Position numbers and translations under genes: made by a program. This document shows, piece by piece, positions 7,132-15,463 of a stretch of 64,000 bases of DNA. This DNA comes from Bacteroidia bacterium (GTDB taxonomy: Bacteria; Bacteroidota; Bacteroidia; Flavobacteriales; Flavobacteriaceae). Position 1 is the stretch's first letter; every line of letters begins with the position of its first letter. Under the pieces are notes generated by a model. It saw nothing but the letters and a program-made list of their open reading frames with translations. It was not told the origin of the DNA and made no database searches. Where the stretch lies: assembly GCA_030427735.1 (NCBI GenBank), contig JAUIBP010000007.1, forward strand, positions 1 to 64,000, read 5' to 3'.

Positions 7132-7841
7132 TTGATAATCTCGACCTTTTTTATATAAATGTTACGCAAGGGCCATTCGGCACGATCGGTTTCTACTTCC
7201 GAAATTTTATCGACAACATCCATGCCTTTGGTAACTTTACCAAAAATGGTGTAATTGCCGTCTAGGTGATGGGCACCATGCTCCGGAACAACAATAAAAA
7301 ATTCGAAAGGCGATGCTAGTTTATGCGGATTTTCGATCTCGCTGCTAGGCATCGAAACAACACCACGTTCGTGCGTAAATCCGCGTTTGGCATCTGTCGG
7401 TAATAAATACTTGCCAATATAATTACGTTTGTTTACCGTTTCGATATCATCGCTATTTCCAGCCTGAACAATAAAGTTTTTTACTACTCTGTAAAATTGT
7501 GTAGCATCAAAATAATGCTGTTTGGTTAAGAATATAAAATTGGCTCTGTGGAATTTAGTTTCGTTAAAAAGAAGTATTTCAATAGTACCAAAGTCTGTTA
7601 TAAGTCTAACCTTATTCTCTTTGTGTTCTTTTTCGTATTGAAGAAAAAACTCCATAGCGTTTTCATCTCCTAACTGTGGGAATTCGCGAGTAATTTCCTC
7701 CTGTTTTACAATAGTGTCTGTAGGTGGTGTCTCTATTTTTTTTACAGTGGTGTTGGGCTTTTTTGTTTTATTTTTTTTAGAATCCGTATCTTCACAGTTA
7801 AATAATAGTAAAACGGATAAACAGAACACTAAGAGTCTCAT
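7128..7841 (-). CDS. cyclophilin-type peptidyl-prolyl isomerase lipoprotein
   Basis: 237 aa. Lipoprotein signal (MRLLVFCLSVLLLFNC, lipid-attached Cys16), a charged linker, then a cyclophilin domain from about residue 75: VRLITDFGTIEILLFNE, HRANFIFLTKQHYFDATQFYRVVKNFIVQAGN, and FEFFIVVPEHGAHHLDGNYTIFGKV. The FYR stands for the catalytic Phe-x-Arg of cyclophilins. It should assist protein folding in the periplasm. The start at 7841 was chosen because an upstream in-frame Met at 7910 would run into the Nudix gene and lose the lipobox. The start codons of the two divergent genes are only 2 bp apart. Confidence 0.88.
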   Translation of the reverse strand: MRLLVFCLSVLLLFNCEDTDSKKNKTKKPNTTVKKIETPPTDTIVKQEEITREFPQLGDENAMEFFLQYEKEHKENKVRLITDFGTIEILLFNETKFHRANFIFLTKQHYFDATQFYRVVKNFIVQAGNSDDIETVNKRNYIGKYLLPTDAKRGFTHERGVVSMPSSEIENPHKLASPFEFFIVVPEHGAHHLDGNYTIFGKVTKGMDVVDKISEVETDRAEWPLRNIYIKKVEIIN

Positions 7842-7843
7842 AA

Positions 7844-8491
7844 ATGAATTTTGATGATTTTTTAAAGCTAGCTTCAAAAGTAAAAAATATACCGCTACCA
7901 GCCGAAACATCTCAGTTTAAAATGTCTCCACCTTTTAGAAAGCAATTGCAGGAGGCCAATAGGGCGAAGATGGCAATAGCTAGGCAGGCAGGCGTAATGG
8001 CCTTATTTTATCCGAATACAAGCTATGAAACTACTCTGGTTTTAATTTTAAGGAAAACCTACAAGGGGGTGCATTCTGCACAAATCGGGTTTCCTGGAGG
8101 CAAGTTAGAATTGGATGATGCATCTATAAAAGCGGCTGCAGTTCGTGAAACGTTCGAGGAGGTAGGCGTACCCGAACAACACATTAAGGTATGGCGCGAA
8201 CTTACTCAAGTGTATATTCCGCCAAGTAACTTTTTTGTAACACCTTTTATAGGAATAGTGAACAATACTCCAAAATTAACCAAACAAGACGAAGAAGTGG
8301 AAGCTATTATAGAGGTGCCGTTGACTGAATTTTTAGACGAAAACAATGTTATCACCCAAATGGTGCAAACCTCGTATGCTATTAAAACAGAGGTGCCTGC
8401 GTTTTATTTGCAAGGACAAACTGTATGGGGAGCAACAGCAATGATGCTTAGCGAGGTAAAAGACCTATTAAAAGCGGCAACTTATTCTTGA
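7844..8491 (+). CDS. Nudix hydrolase, CoA pyrophosphatase type
   Basis: 215 aa. The Nudix box is complete (GGKLELDDASIKAAAVRE followed by TFEEVG), preceded by HSAQIGFPGGK, the extra motif that marks CoA diphosphatases (NudL/YeaB, UPF0035). Expected reaction: CoA to 4'-phosphopantetheine and 3',5'-ADP, in the cytoplasm. Its promoter and ribosome-binding site must lie within the 5' end of the divergent cyclophilin gene. Followed after 44 bp by an acyltransferase on the same strand. Confidence 0.88.
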   Translation: MNFDDFLKLASKVKNIPLPAETSQFKMSPPFRKQLQEANRAKMAIARQAGVMALFYPNTSYETTLVLILRKTYKGVHSAQIGFPGGKLELDDASIKAAAVRETFEEVGVPEQHIKVWRELTQVYIPPSNFFVTPFIGIVNNTPKLTKQDEEVEAIIEVPLTEFLDENNVITQMVQTSYAIKTEVPAFYLQGQTVWGATAMMLSEVKDLLKAATYS

Positions 8492-8535
8492 GTTTTCCTA
8501 CATTTGTATGCGATTTAAAATTACAACATAAAATT

Positions 8536-9333
8536 ATGGGATTGTTTAAGAGAAATCCTTTCGGGCATATACTTATTTTAAAAAAATGGTTAATAAGGTA
8601 TTTGGGTGTGCTTACACACAGGCGCTTTAGAGGATTTAACGAATTGCAAATTGAAGGTTCGGAAATTATAAAGGAATTACCCGAAACCAATGTGCTATTC
8701 ATTTCTAATCATCAAACTTATTTTGCCGATGTAGTGGCTATGTTTCATGTGTTTAATGCCAGTTTAAGTGGAAGACAGGACACGATAAAGAATGTTGGAT
8801 ATATTTGGCAACCCAAGTTAAATATGTATTATGTGGCGGCAAAAGAAACCATGAAAGCAGGGTTGTTGCCTAAAATTTTTGCTTATGCTGGGTCTATTAG
8901 TATAGAGCGAACCTGGAGGTCTGAGGGAAAAGATGTTAACCGACAGGTGAAGATGAGCGATATTTCCAGTATTGCAAAAGCTCTGGACGATGGTTGGGTA
9001 ATTACTTTCCCGCAGGGTACAACCACGCCATTTAAGCCTATTCGTAAAGGGACGGCGCATATTATAAAACGCTACCAACCCATTGTAGTTCCTGTTGTGA
9101 TAGACGGATTTAGACGTTCATTCGACAAAAAGGGCTTGCGTATAAAAAAGAAAAATATTCTTCAATCTATGGAGATTAAAGCACCGTTAGAGATCGATTA
9201 CGAAAACGATACTATTGATGCTATTGTAGAAAAAATAGAATACGCAATAGAGCAACATCCATCTTTCTTAAAAGTGCTTAGTAAAGAGCAAATTCAGGAA
9301 ATGGAAGAACTAAATAAGCAAAGGGAGTATTAA
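8536..9333 (+). CDS. PlsC-type 1-acyl-glycerol-3-phosphate acyltransferase family protein
   Basis: 265 aa. The acyltransferase motif I variant NHQTYFADV (catalytic H-x4-D), then FPQGTT (motif III, phosphate binding) and IVVPVVIDGF (motif IV) are present. It probably esterifies lysophosphatidic acid or a related lysolipid at the inner membrane. ATG at 8536 was chosen over a TTG at 8488 that overlaps the Nudix stop. Its stop is 2 bp from that of the convergent membrane protein. Confidence 0.85.
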   Translation: MGLFKRNPFGHILILKKWLIRYLGVLTHRRFRGFNELQIEGSEIIKELPETNVLFISNHQTYFADVVAMFHVFNASLSGRQDTIKNVGYIWQPKLNMYYVAAKETMKAGLLPKIFAYAGSISIERTWRSEGKDVNRQVKMSDISSIAKALDDGWVITFPQGTTTPFKPIRKGTAHIIKRYQPIVVPVVIDGFRRSFDKKGLRIKKKNILQSMEIKAPLEIDYENDTIDAIVEKIEYAIEQHPSFLKVLSKEQIQEMEELNKQREY

Positions 9334-9335
9334 TG

Positions 9336-9980
9336 TTATAACTCCATTTTTTTTAGTTCGTGATAATTTCGGTCTAGCTTTTTTAATAATATTCCGTAGA
9401 TAAGCCAATAAAATCCTAGAAGTATAGCTAATACCAAGGTAAGGGCGAGCCCTACAATAACAATGGTTTTAGCGTAGAACATAAAGGCATTGCCATTGGC
9501 GGTTGCTTGTGTAACCTGGGCTATGAGCTCGCTATCTTGTTTAAACTCTATAAACAGTACAATTATGGTAGAGCCTATCATAAATAGCAGGTTAAAAGCT
9601 ACATAATGTTTAACAGTTTGGCGTGTTTTTAAAATATTCTCCATAAGTACTTTAGCGCTATCGGTAACCGATATGGTGCGGTAGTTTTTAAAGAACAAGA
9701 AAAAGAAATAAAACAGTACAACGTAACCAAATACCGTAAGCCCTAATATAATGTATTTAGCATCGGTATCGTTAAAGCGTTCAAAGCCGTCAAAATCTTT
9801 AAAACTAAACGATAAGGCTGTCCAAAACCCAAATTCTAGTAGGCTAATAATAAAAATCCATTTTACGATAGAAGACGATCGTTTTAAAATCATCTTGTAA
9901 ATATCGTTGTAAGACAATTTAGGAAAACTATTGTTGTCCTTTCTGTTCCAGTCTTTTTTTAATAATTCTAATTCATCCAT
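9336..9980 (-). CDS. membrane protein, probable anti-sigma factor partner
   Basis: 214 aa. A short cytoplasmic N-terminal region (MDELELLKKDWNRKDN) is followed by about four membrane segments (roughly 38-58, 75-97, 125-143, 168-195). It starts 4 bp after the stop of the ECF sigma factor gene, so the two are one operon; in Flavobacteria such genes often encode the membrane anchor that holds the sigma factor. No canonical zinc anti-sigma motif is visible, so the role rests on context. Confidence 0.65.
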   Translation of the reverse strand: MDELELLKKDWNRKDNNSFPKLSYNDIYKMILKRSSSIVKWIFIISLLEFGFWTALSFSFKDFDGFERFNDTDAKYIILGLTVFGYVVLFYFFFLFFKNYRTISVTDSAKVLMENILKTRQTVKHYVAFNLLFMIGSTIIVLFIEFKQDSELIAQVTQATANGNAFMFYAKTIVIVGLALTLVLAILLGFYWLIYGILLKKLDRNYHELKKMEL

Positions 9981-9984
9981 AATG

Positions 9985-10479
9985 TTACGGATTTAATATG
10001 GTTTTTAATTTCGTTTTCACTCTATTCATTTTCACTCTGGCATTCACTTCACTAATCCCTAAGGTTTCGCTAATTTCTTTATAGTTTTTGTCTTCTAGGT
10101 ATAAAAAAACAAGTGCTTTTTCAATGTCGTTTAATTGGTGTACAGCACTGTAAAGTAGTTTTAATTGTTGTTCTTCTGTATCGTCGTAATGTTCTGCTTT
10201 TATTTTAAACTGCACAGCATCGAATTCTTGTGTTTTAATGCTGCGTTTCGATTTTCGGTACAGTGTTATTGCTGTGTTCAATCCAACGCGATACATCCAA
10301 GTACTAAACTTAGAATCGCCTCGAAATTTAGGGTAGGCTTTCCAAAGTTGAATGGTAATTTCTTGGAATAAATCGTTGTGCGCATCGTAATTATTGGTGT
10401 ACAACCTACAAACTTTGTGCACGATGTTTTGATGCTCTTCCAGCAATGCAATAAAACTATGTTCTAATTCTTTATCCAA
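9985..10479 (-). CDS. ECF-type RNA polymerase sigma factor
   Basis: 164 aa. Region 2 (NDLFQEITIQLWKAYPKFRGDSKFSTWMYRVGLNTA shortened here to its core FQEITIQLWKAYPKF and FSTWMYRV) and region 4 HTH (KNYKEISETLGISEVNARVK) are clear. The only good start is TTG at 10479; no in-frame ATG occurs before region 2. It is first in an operon with a membrane protein that may act as its anti-sigma factor. It would redirect transcription in response to an envelope signal; targets unknown. Confidence 0.85.
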   Translation of the reverse strand: MDKELEHSFIALLEEHQNIVHKVCRLYTNNYDAHNDLFQEITIQLWKAYPKFRGDSKFSTWMYRVGLNTAITLYRKSKRSIKTQEFDAVQFKIKAEHYDDTEEQQLKLLYSAVHQLNDIEKALVFLYLEDKNYKEISETLGISEVNARVKMNRVKTKLKTILNP

Positions 10480-11009
10480 ATGGTGTGGTTAATTATACTA
10501 TTAGTAGCTCGACGTTTTAAATTGTTACAAAATGGAATAATGTATTTTTTGTTTAGTGATTTTATTGGGAAATACCATAACTGTAAAGTCTGTTTTTATA
10601 ATTTAAGTTATTGTGATTTTATTTAAAGCTTTTGTTTTAATTTATTATTGTAATAAATTGATTATGTTTTATTTGAATTTTTATCATAGATAAAATTTAT
10701 GATACTATTTTGTAAGTTTAAAACTGATTTTTCGATTGTTGATATGTTACAGTTTTAAGCATGTTAAAGTATAAAAAAGGATTGGTTTTAACTCGTGTAT
10801 CTTATCGTTTTTCAGATCATTTTTATAATTATTTGTACAGGTGTCATTGAAAAAAGAAGACAAGAATTCTGAAACTTTAAAAGTAGATAAACCTAAATAG
10901 TTTTAAAAATATCGGTTCGTCCCTAAAAAACTACAATTGGGTATTTAGCTTTTTTAAGCAACGGTGTTTTGAAAGATATTTGCTCTGTAATTAATAATCA
11001 ACAAAAATC
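10480..11009. other. 530-bp AT-rich gap, no clear gene
   Basis: No convincing gene, RNA or repeat. It must contain the promoter of the minus-strand sigma factor and that of the small secreted peptide at 11010. A GTG-started 19-codon frame at 10841-10900 is too short to call. A weak inverted pair AAAACTG / CAGTTTT occurs near 10720-10760. Confidence 0.5.
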
Positions 11010-11183
11010 ATGAAGCATTTAATTTTTTTAGCAATGGTGCTGGCTAGTTTAGTCGCCCGTGCGCAGTTACCTTCAAACAACGTAAAAGACAAGTCGGGTA
11101 ACGCTGGCTTAAAGCAATCGAGAAACAAAATGCAATGTGCGACAGACAACTTTTTAGTACATTTAGACCAATTGCATTTTTAA
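11010..11183 (+). CDS. very small secreted peptide
   Basis: 57 aa: MKHLIFLAMVLASLVARAQ is a textbook signal peptide (cut after ARA), leaving a mature part of about 39 residues with one Cys and no known motif. ATG at 11010, stop 11181-11183, 46 bp before a sensor kinase on the same strand. It could be a secreted factor or accessory to that kinase, or the decayed start of a longer secreted protein. The signal peptide is the only direct evidence of coding. Confidence 0.5.
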   Translation: MKHLIFLAMVLASLVARAQLPSNNVKDKSGNAGLKQSRNKMQCATDNFLVHLDQLHF

Positions 11184-11229
11184 ATCAAAAAAATTATTTA
11201 AAACGCTTTAAAATCACTTTTAGCATATC

Positions 11230-12564
11230 ATGTCAAAACTAGTTAAAAATAGTATCGTAACCTTTTCAATTGGCTGTATTATATACCTTATTGGTAATCT
11301 TTGGTTTGGAGGTTTCAGTTATAACTCGGTACAAGATTTTTTAATCGATTTTATGTTTTATCAGTTATATGCTTTTGTGCTGGGATTTAGCAACATGTTA
11401 TTTTTTCAGTATTACAGTAAATGGGACTGGAAGAAAAATCAAAAGATTTTAAGATTTGTTGTAGGGTTGCTTGTAGCGTCGGTAATCACCATTATCGGAT
11501 TGTTTATCCTTCATACTTTTGAGGCATTAGCCGTGCAAGGAAAATCGGTAAGCGAATTTTTGGCTCACGAACAAGTTAAACACTATCAGTTTGGGTTTTG
11601 GGTAACGATTAATATTGTAATTATATATCATATTATTTACTATTACAATGCTTATCAGCAAAAAAAGCTACAAGAACAAAAGGTAATTGCGGGTACAGCT
11701 AGTGCGCAGTTCGAAAGTTTAAAGAATCAAATCGATCCACATTTTCTTTTTAACAGTCTTAATGTTTTGAGTGCATTAATCGAAGAAAATATAACTAGTG
11801 CTCAGCGTTTTACCGTGTCGTTGTCTAAAATATACCGGTATGTTTTAGAGCAAAAAGACAAAGAATTGGTAACGGTAGCCGAAGAATTGCAGTTTGCAAA
11901 AACCTATGTAAACCTATTAAAAATGCGCTTCGAAAACAGTTTAATATTTTCGTTGCCGGAGCAATACGATAATCCAGAGGCTAAGGTGGTGCCTTTATCG
12001 TTACAATTATTGTTGGAAAATACGATAAAACACAATATTGTAAGCGAGCAAAAGCCATTACAGATTAGCATTGCCATAGAAGATAATTTTTTAGTGGTAA
12101 AAAATAATTTACAAAAAAAAGAAGTATTACAAACACGTAAAGGAGTAGGGTTGCAAAACATTGTAAACCGCTACGCCATATTAACAAAACGAAAAGTTTT
12201 GGTAGACGACTCGCAAAATACATTTACGGTTAAAATACCAATACTTACAAAACGCATAACTATTATGGACACACAAAAAGACATATACAACGAGCAAGAC
12301 GCTTATTATCGCGCAAAAAAACAAGTAGAAGAAATGAAAGGATTTTATGGTAACTTACTGTCGTATTGTACCGTTATTCCATTTCTAATCTTTATAAATT
12401 ACAAAACTTCATGGGGTTTTCAATGGTTTTGGTTCCCGATGTTGGGTTGGGGAATAGGAATTATTTTTCATGCCTTTAGCGTATTTGGTTACGGAAAATC
12501 TTGGGAAGAGCGTAAAATTCAAGAAATATTAGATAAAGAAAAACAACAAAAACACTGGAACTAA
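11230..12564 (+). CDS. LytS/YehU-type sensor histidine kinase with C-terminal 2TM domain
   Basis: 444 aa. Four membrane segments (about 8-27, 40-60, 75-98, 122-139), then the His_kinase domain with FESLKNQIDPHFLFNSLNVL (phospho-acceptor His171) and the ATP site LLLENTIKHN. After about residue 350 comes an unusual extra part: a 2TM domain (AYYRAKKQVEEMKGFYGN, two hydrophobic spans, then WEERKIQEIL). Partner: the LytTR response regulator at 12990. Its stop overlaps the start of the next gene (TAATG), so the genes are coupled. The signal is unknown. Confidence 0.88.
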   Translation: MSKLVKNSIVTFSIGCIIYLIGNLWFGGFSYNSVQDFLIDFMFYQLYAFVLGFSNMLFFQYYSKWDWKKNQKILRFVVGLLVASVITIIGLFILHTFEALAVQGKSVSEFLAHEQVKHYQFGFWVTINIVIIYHIIYYYNAYQQKKLQEQKVIAGTASAQFESLKNQIDPHFLFNSLNVLSALIEENITSAQRFTVSLSKIYRYVLEQKDKELVTVAEELQFAKTYVNLLKMRFENSLIFSLPEQYDNPEAKVVPLSLQLLLENTIKHNIVSEQKPLQISIAIEDNFLVVKNNLQKKEVLQTRKGVGLQNIVNRYAILTKRKVLVDDSQNTFTVKIPILTKRITIMDTQKDIYNEQDAYYRAKKQVEEMKGFYGNLLSYCTVIPFLIFINYKTSWGFQWFWFPMLGWGIGIIFHAFSVFGYGKSWEERKIQEILDKEKQQKHWN

Positions 12565-12875
12565 TGGAACAATCATATTTTGAAAGAGAACGTTACGAAC
12601 GCGCCCGAAAACGTGTAAAACGCATCCGGGGGTTTTATACCCACGCCTTGGTTTATGTAGTTATAAACATCATGATATTTATTGTAAACACTCAGTTAAC
12701 AAACGGTCAAAATTATAACGGATGGCAAATGTTTTCAACACCTGTGTTCTGGGGAATCGGTTTATTGGCACACGGATTATCGGTATTTTTACCACCGCTA
12801 TTAATTGGAAAAGGCTGGGAAGACGACAAGATAAAAGAGTTAATGGAAAAAGAAAAAAATCAAAAATGGGAATAA
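12564..12875 (+). CDS. 2TM domain protein
   Basis: 103 aa. Same architecture as the C-terminal part of the preceding kinase: RYERARKRVKRIRGFYTHAL, two membrane spans separated by a short loop, then GKGWEDDKIKELMEKE. It overlaps the kinase stop codon by one base. It is probably a membrane partner or a duplicate of the kinase tail; 2TM genes commonly accompany LytTR systems in Flavobacteria. Function unknown. Confidence 0.8.
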   Translation: MEQSYFERERYERARKRVKRIRGFYTHALVYVVINIMIFIVNTQLTNGQNYNGWQMFSTPVFWGIGLLAHGLSVFLPPLLIGKGWEDDKIKELMEKEKNQKWE

Positions 12876-12878
12876 TTT

Positions 12879-12952
12879 GGGCGTGTTTTTCCGCAGCTGC
12901 TACAAAACCGCGCTTTCCGCGCTACACGGTAGCTTGCTGCAATCGCTCACGC
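12879..12952. repeat. GC-rich REP-like element between operon genes
   Basis: From GGGCGTG at 12879 to TCACGC at 12952 the sequence is markedly richer in G+C than its surroundings and full of short inverted words (CCGCGC..GCGC, GCTACACGGTAGC). From memory it resembles the dispersed palindromic elements with a GGGCGT start and a CTCACGC end that occur in many Flavobacteriia; that needs a search. It lies between the 2TM gene and the response regulator. Confidence 0.5.
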
Positions 12953-12989
12953 AAAACATCCGCTTAATCAATAAACAGTACTTTACACC

Positions 12990-13745
12990 ATGAATGTTAT
13001 TATTATCGAAGACGAAAAACCATCAGCACGCCGGTTACAGCGTCTTTTAAATCACTTAGGCGTTTCTGTGCAAACCATGTTGCATTCTGTAGAAGAATCT
13101 ATATTGTGGTTTCAAAACAATACGCATCCAGATTTAATATTTTTAGACATACAACTTAGCGATGGTTTGTCTTTCGAGATTTTCGACACAGTAACAGTAA
13201 ATTCGGCCATAATTTTCACAACAGCTTACGATGAGTATGCGCTTAAAGCATTTAAGTTGAATAGTATAGATTACTTACTTAAACCAATAGATGAAGACGA
13301 TTTAGAGCAGGCTATTACAAAATTTAAAACCCGATTGCCGCAACAAGAGCAGCTCGTTTTAAATTATAGCGATATAAAAAGCATGCTTGTAAATCCGTTA
13401 GACAGGCAATATAAAAAGCGATTTTCTGTACAAGTAGGTCAGCATCTTAAATTAATTTACAGTAACGATGTCGAGTGTTTTTATAGCGAAAACAAAGGTA
13501 CTTATCTGTATACAGCAGATGGTAGAAATTATTTACTAAGCACCTCGTTAGATCAGTTAGATTTAGAATTAGATCCACAAATGTTTTTTCGAATTAACAG
13601 AAAGTTTATTGTTAATATCCATGCCATTAAAGACATGATAAATTATACCAATTCGCGGTTAGAAATTAAACTAAACTCGTATAATCACGAGCAGGTAATA
13701 GTGGCGCGAGAACGCGTTAAAACCTTTAAAGATTGGTTGACATAA
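12990..13745 (+). CDS. LytTR-family response regulator
   Basis: 251 aa. Receiver domain at 1-120 with acidic pair (EDE), phospho-acceptor Asp53 in FLDIQLSDG, switch Thr in FTTAYDEYA and LLKP; LytTR DNA-binding domain from about 140 (FSVQVGQHLKLIY to the end, including FFRINRKFIVN). It is the cognate regulator of the kinase at 11230. A GC-rich element in the 114-bp gap before it could uncouple its expression from the kinase. Confidence 0.93.
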   Translation: MNVIIIEDEKPSARRLQRLLNHLGVSVQTMLHSVEESILWFQNNTHPDLIFLDIQLSDGLSFEIFDTVTVNSAIIFTTAYDEYALKAFKLNSIDYLLKPIDEDDLEQAITKFKTRLPQQEQLVLNYSDIKSMLVNPLDRQYKKRFSVQVGQHLKLIYSNDVECFYSENKGTYLYTADGRNYLLSTSLDQLDLELDPQMFFRINRKFIVNIHAIKDMINYTNSRLEIKLNSYNHEQVIVARERVKTFKDWLT

Positions 13746-13849
13746 TTTTATTGCGATAGTTTACATTTTGACAGTAAAAGAAGTGACTTAAAAGAATATT
13801 TTTTTAAGCTACAGCGATTTGATTTACATTAGATTAAAATTCAATCGCT

Positions 13850-15463
13850 ATGAAAATCAATCTAACCACTTTAATTTTGGCATGTTTTACAGTTTGTTTA
13901 AGCTATGCTCAAGACTGGAAAACCTATCCGTACACTCCAGAAGGTAGTTTAATAACATTTCCTAAAGACGAAGGTGCTCATACCGCCGAAGCCATCGAGT
14001 GGTGGTATACTTCGGGAGAAGTTACAGGGGAAACAACAGGCAAAACGTATGCCTATATGCTTAGTTATTTCGATTATTCGTATGCTGGGTTTGATGGGTT
14101 CAGAATTTTAAATTTAAGAGATTTAAGTACAGGCGAGTTTTTTCAAAGCACGTTGCCTTTAACCTATAATACATTGTCTACAGAAGCTATAAGCATAGAA
14201 GCCGTTGTTTTTAGGGGTATTACAGAATCATGGCGCAATAAATTAGACCATGATAATAACAGTATTCCGTTTCAATATACCATAACAGCAGCATCCGATA
14301 ATGGAAAAATTGAGTTTGATTATAACACAGTAAAGCGCCCATTAATTATAGGCGATACTGGTCTGATAGATCAAGGTGCTTCAAGGTATTCTTATTATTT
14401 CTCGCAAACCAAGAACGAGGTTTCAGGCCAAATTACCCTTAATGGTGTAACCGAAAATGTTATTGGTACAGCTTGGATAGATCGACAATACGGAAGTTTC
14501 AATCCGCTTTCTAGCGAAAAATACGAATGGTTTAGTTTACAATTGTCCAACGATATGGATATCAATCTGTGGAATATTTTTACAGCCGAAGGTAGTATTC
14601 CCGATAATTCTAAATTTAAAATCCTTTCGGCTTATGTAGACGATAATACACAATACACCATCAGCGATTTTGAAATTGAAAGATTGGCTTTTAATTGTAT
14701 GCCAGATTTAGAAAAGTGTTATTCTAAAAAATGGCGATTAACTTCGGAGTCAAAAAATATCGACCTAACCATAGAAACACGTTACGATGATGCCGAGGTG
14801 ACTTTACCTTTTCGATTTTATGAAGGCACCATAACCATCAGCGGGACAATAAATGGCGAATCGGTAACGGGAATTGGTTTTGCCGAATTGGTACACACTT
14901 ACGAAAACCCAAGTATAACCCTAAATGCTTTTGCCGATAATATGTACAGTGCAGACACCCCAATATCTTGGATGCTTAACAATCCTGATGATGGGCGTAA
15001 AGTATATTACGATGTATTGTATAGTACAGACGGAGAAGAATTTATAAGTATAGTAACAGATCTTACCGACACGAGTTTTATTTGGGAGCAACCTGCATTA
15101 GATCAAGATGCATCGGTGTGGTTTAAAGTTGTGGCACATTCTGTAGATGGTACTTTATCTAGCGAAGTAGTTTCTGAAGCATTGCAATATAGTACCTTGT
15201 CGGTAGCGTCATCGGTATTAAATCAAGTAAAGTTATTTCCAAATCCGGTGCAAACCCATTTATATATAACGATGCCGTTTGCGGTTACAAGGTTTCAATA
15301 CGAAATAATAGATGTTAGTGGTCGTCTTGTTTTGAAAAATCAAACTACACAGCAAGACTCTAACACACTTGAAATTCCACTTAATCAGTTAACAAGCGGT
15401 ATTTATATATTGCGTTGTACAACGCAACACACGCAAAAGAGCTTTAAGTTTATAAAGCAGTAG
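13850..15463 (+). CDS. secreted lipocalin-like (AttH/CrtC-type) protein with T9SS sorting domain
   Basis: 537 aa. Signal peptide (about 1-20, cut after SYA); AttH/lipocalin-like region at about 35-365 with AIEWWYTSGEV near its start and IGTAWIDRQYGSF in the second half; a fibronectin III-like segment at about 375-445; and a T9SS type A sorting domain from about 455 (VKLFPNPVQ, IIDVSGRLV, LTSGIYIL). The family includes carotenoid hydratase CrtC and lipid-handling AttH. Exported to the surface; ligand unknown. Its stop directly abuts that of the convergent gene. Confidence 0.8.
   Translation: MKINLTTLILACFTVCLSYAQDWKTYPYTPEGSLITFPKDEGAHTAEAIEWWYTSGEVTGETTGKTYAYMLSYFDYSYAGFDGFRILNLRDLSTGEFFQSTLPLTYNTLSTEAISIEAVVFRGITESWRNKLDHDNNSIPFQYTITAASDNGKIEFDYNTVKRPLIIGDTGLIDQGASRYSYYFSQTKNEVSGQITLNGVTENVIGTAWIDRQYGSFNPLSSEKYEWFSLQLSNDMDINLWNIFTAEGSIPDNSKFKILSAYVDDNTQYTISDFEIERLAFNCMPDLEKCYSKKWRLTSESKNIDLTIETRYDDAEVTLPFRFYEGTITISGTINGESVTGIGFAELVHTYENPSITLNAFADNMYSADTPISWMLNNPDDGRKVYYDVLYSTDGEEFISIVTDLTDTSFIWEQPALDQDASVWFKVVAHSVDGTLSSEVVSEALQYSTLSVASSVLNQVKLFPNPVQTHLYITMPFAVTRFQYEIIDVSGRLVLKNQTTQQDSNTLEIPLNQLTSGIYILRCTTQHTQKSFKFIKQ

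Noticed and set aside
10841-10900. GTG-started frame of 19 codons (MSLKKEDKNSETLKVDKPK)
   Set aside because: No conserved feature and no signal; not enough to call a gene.
12722-12967. 81-codon plus-strand frame
   Set aside because: Runs out of frame through the 2TM gene and the GC-rich element.
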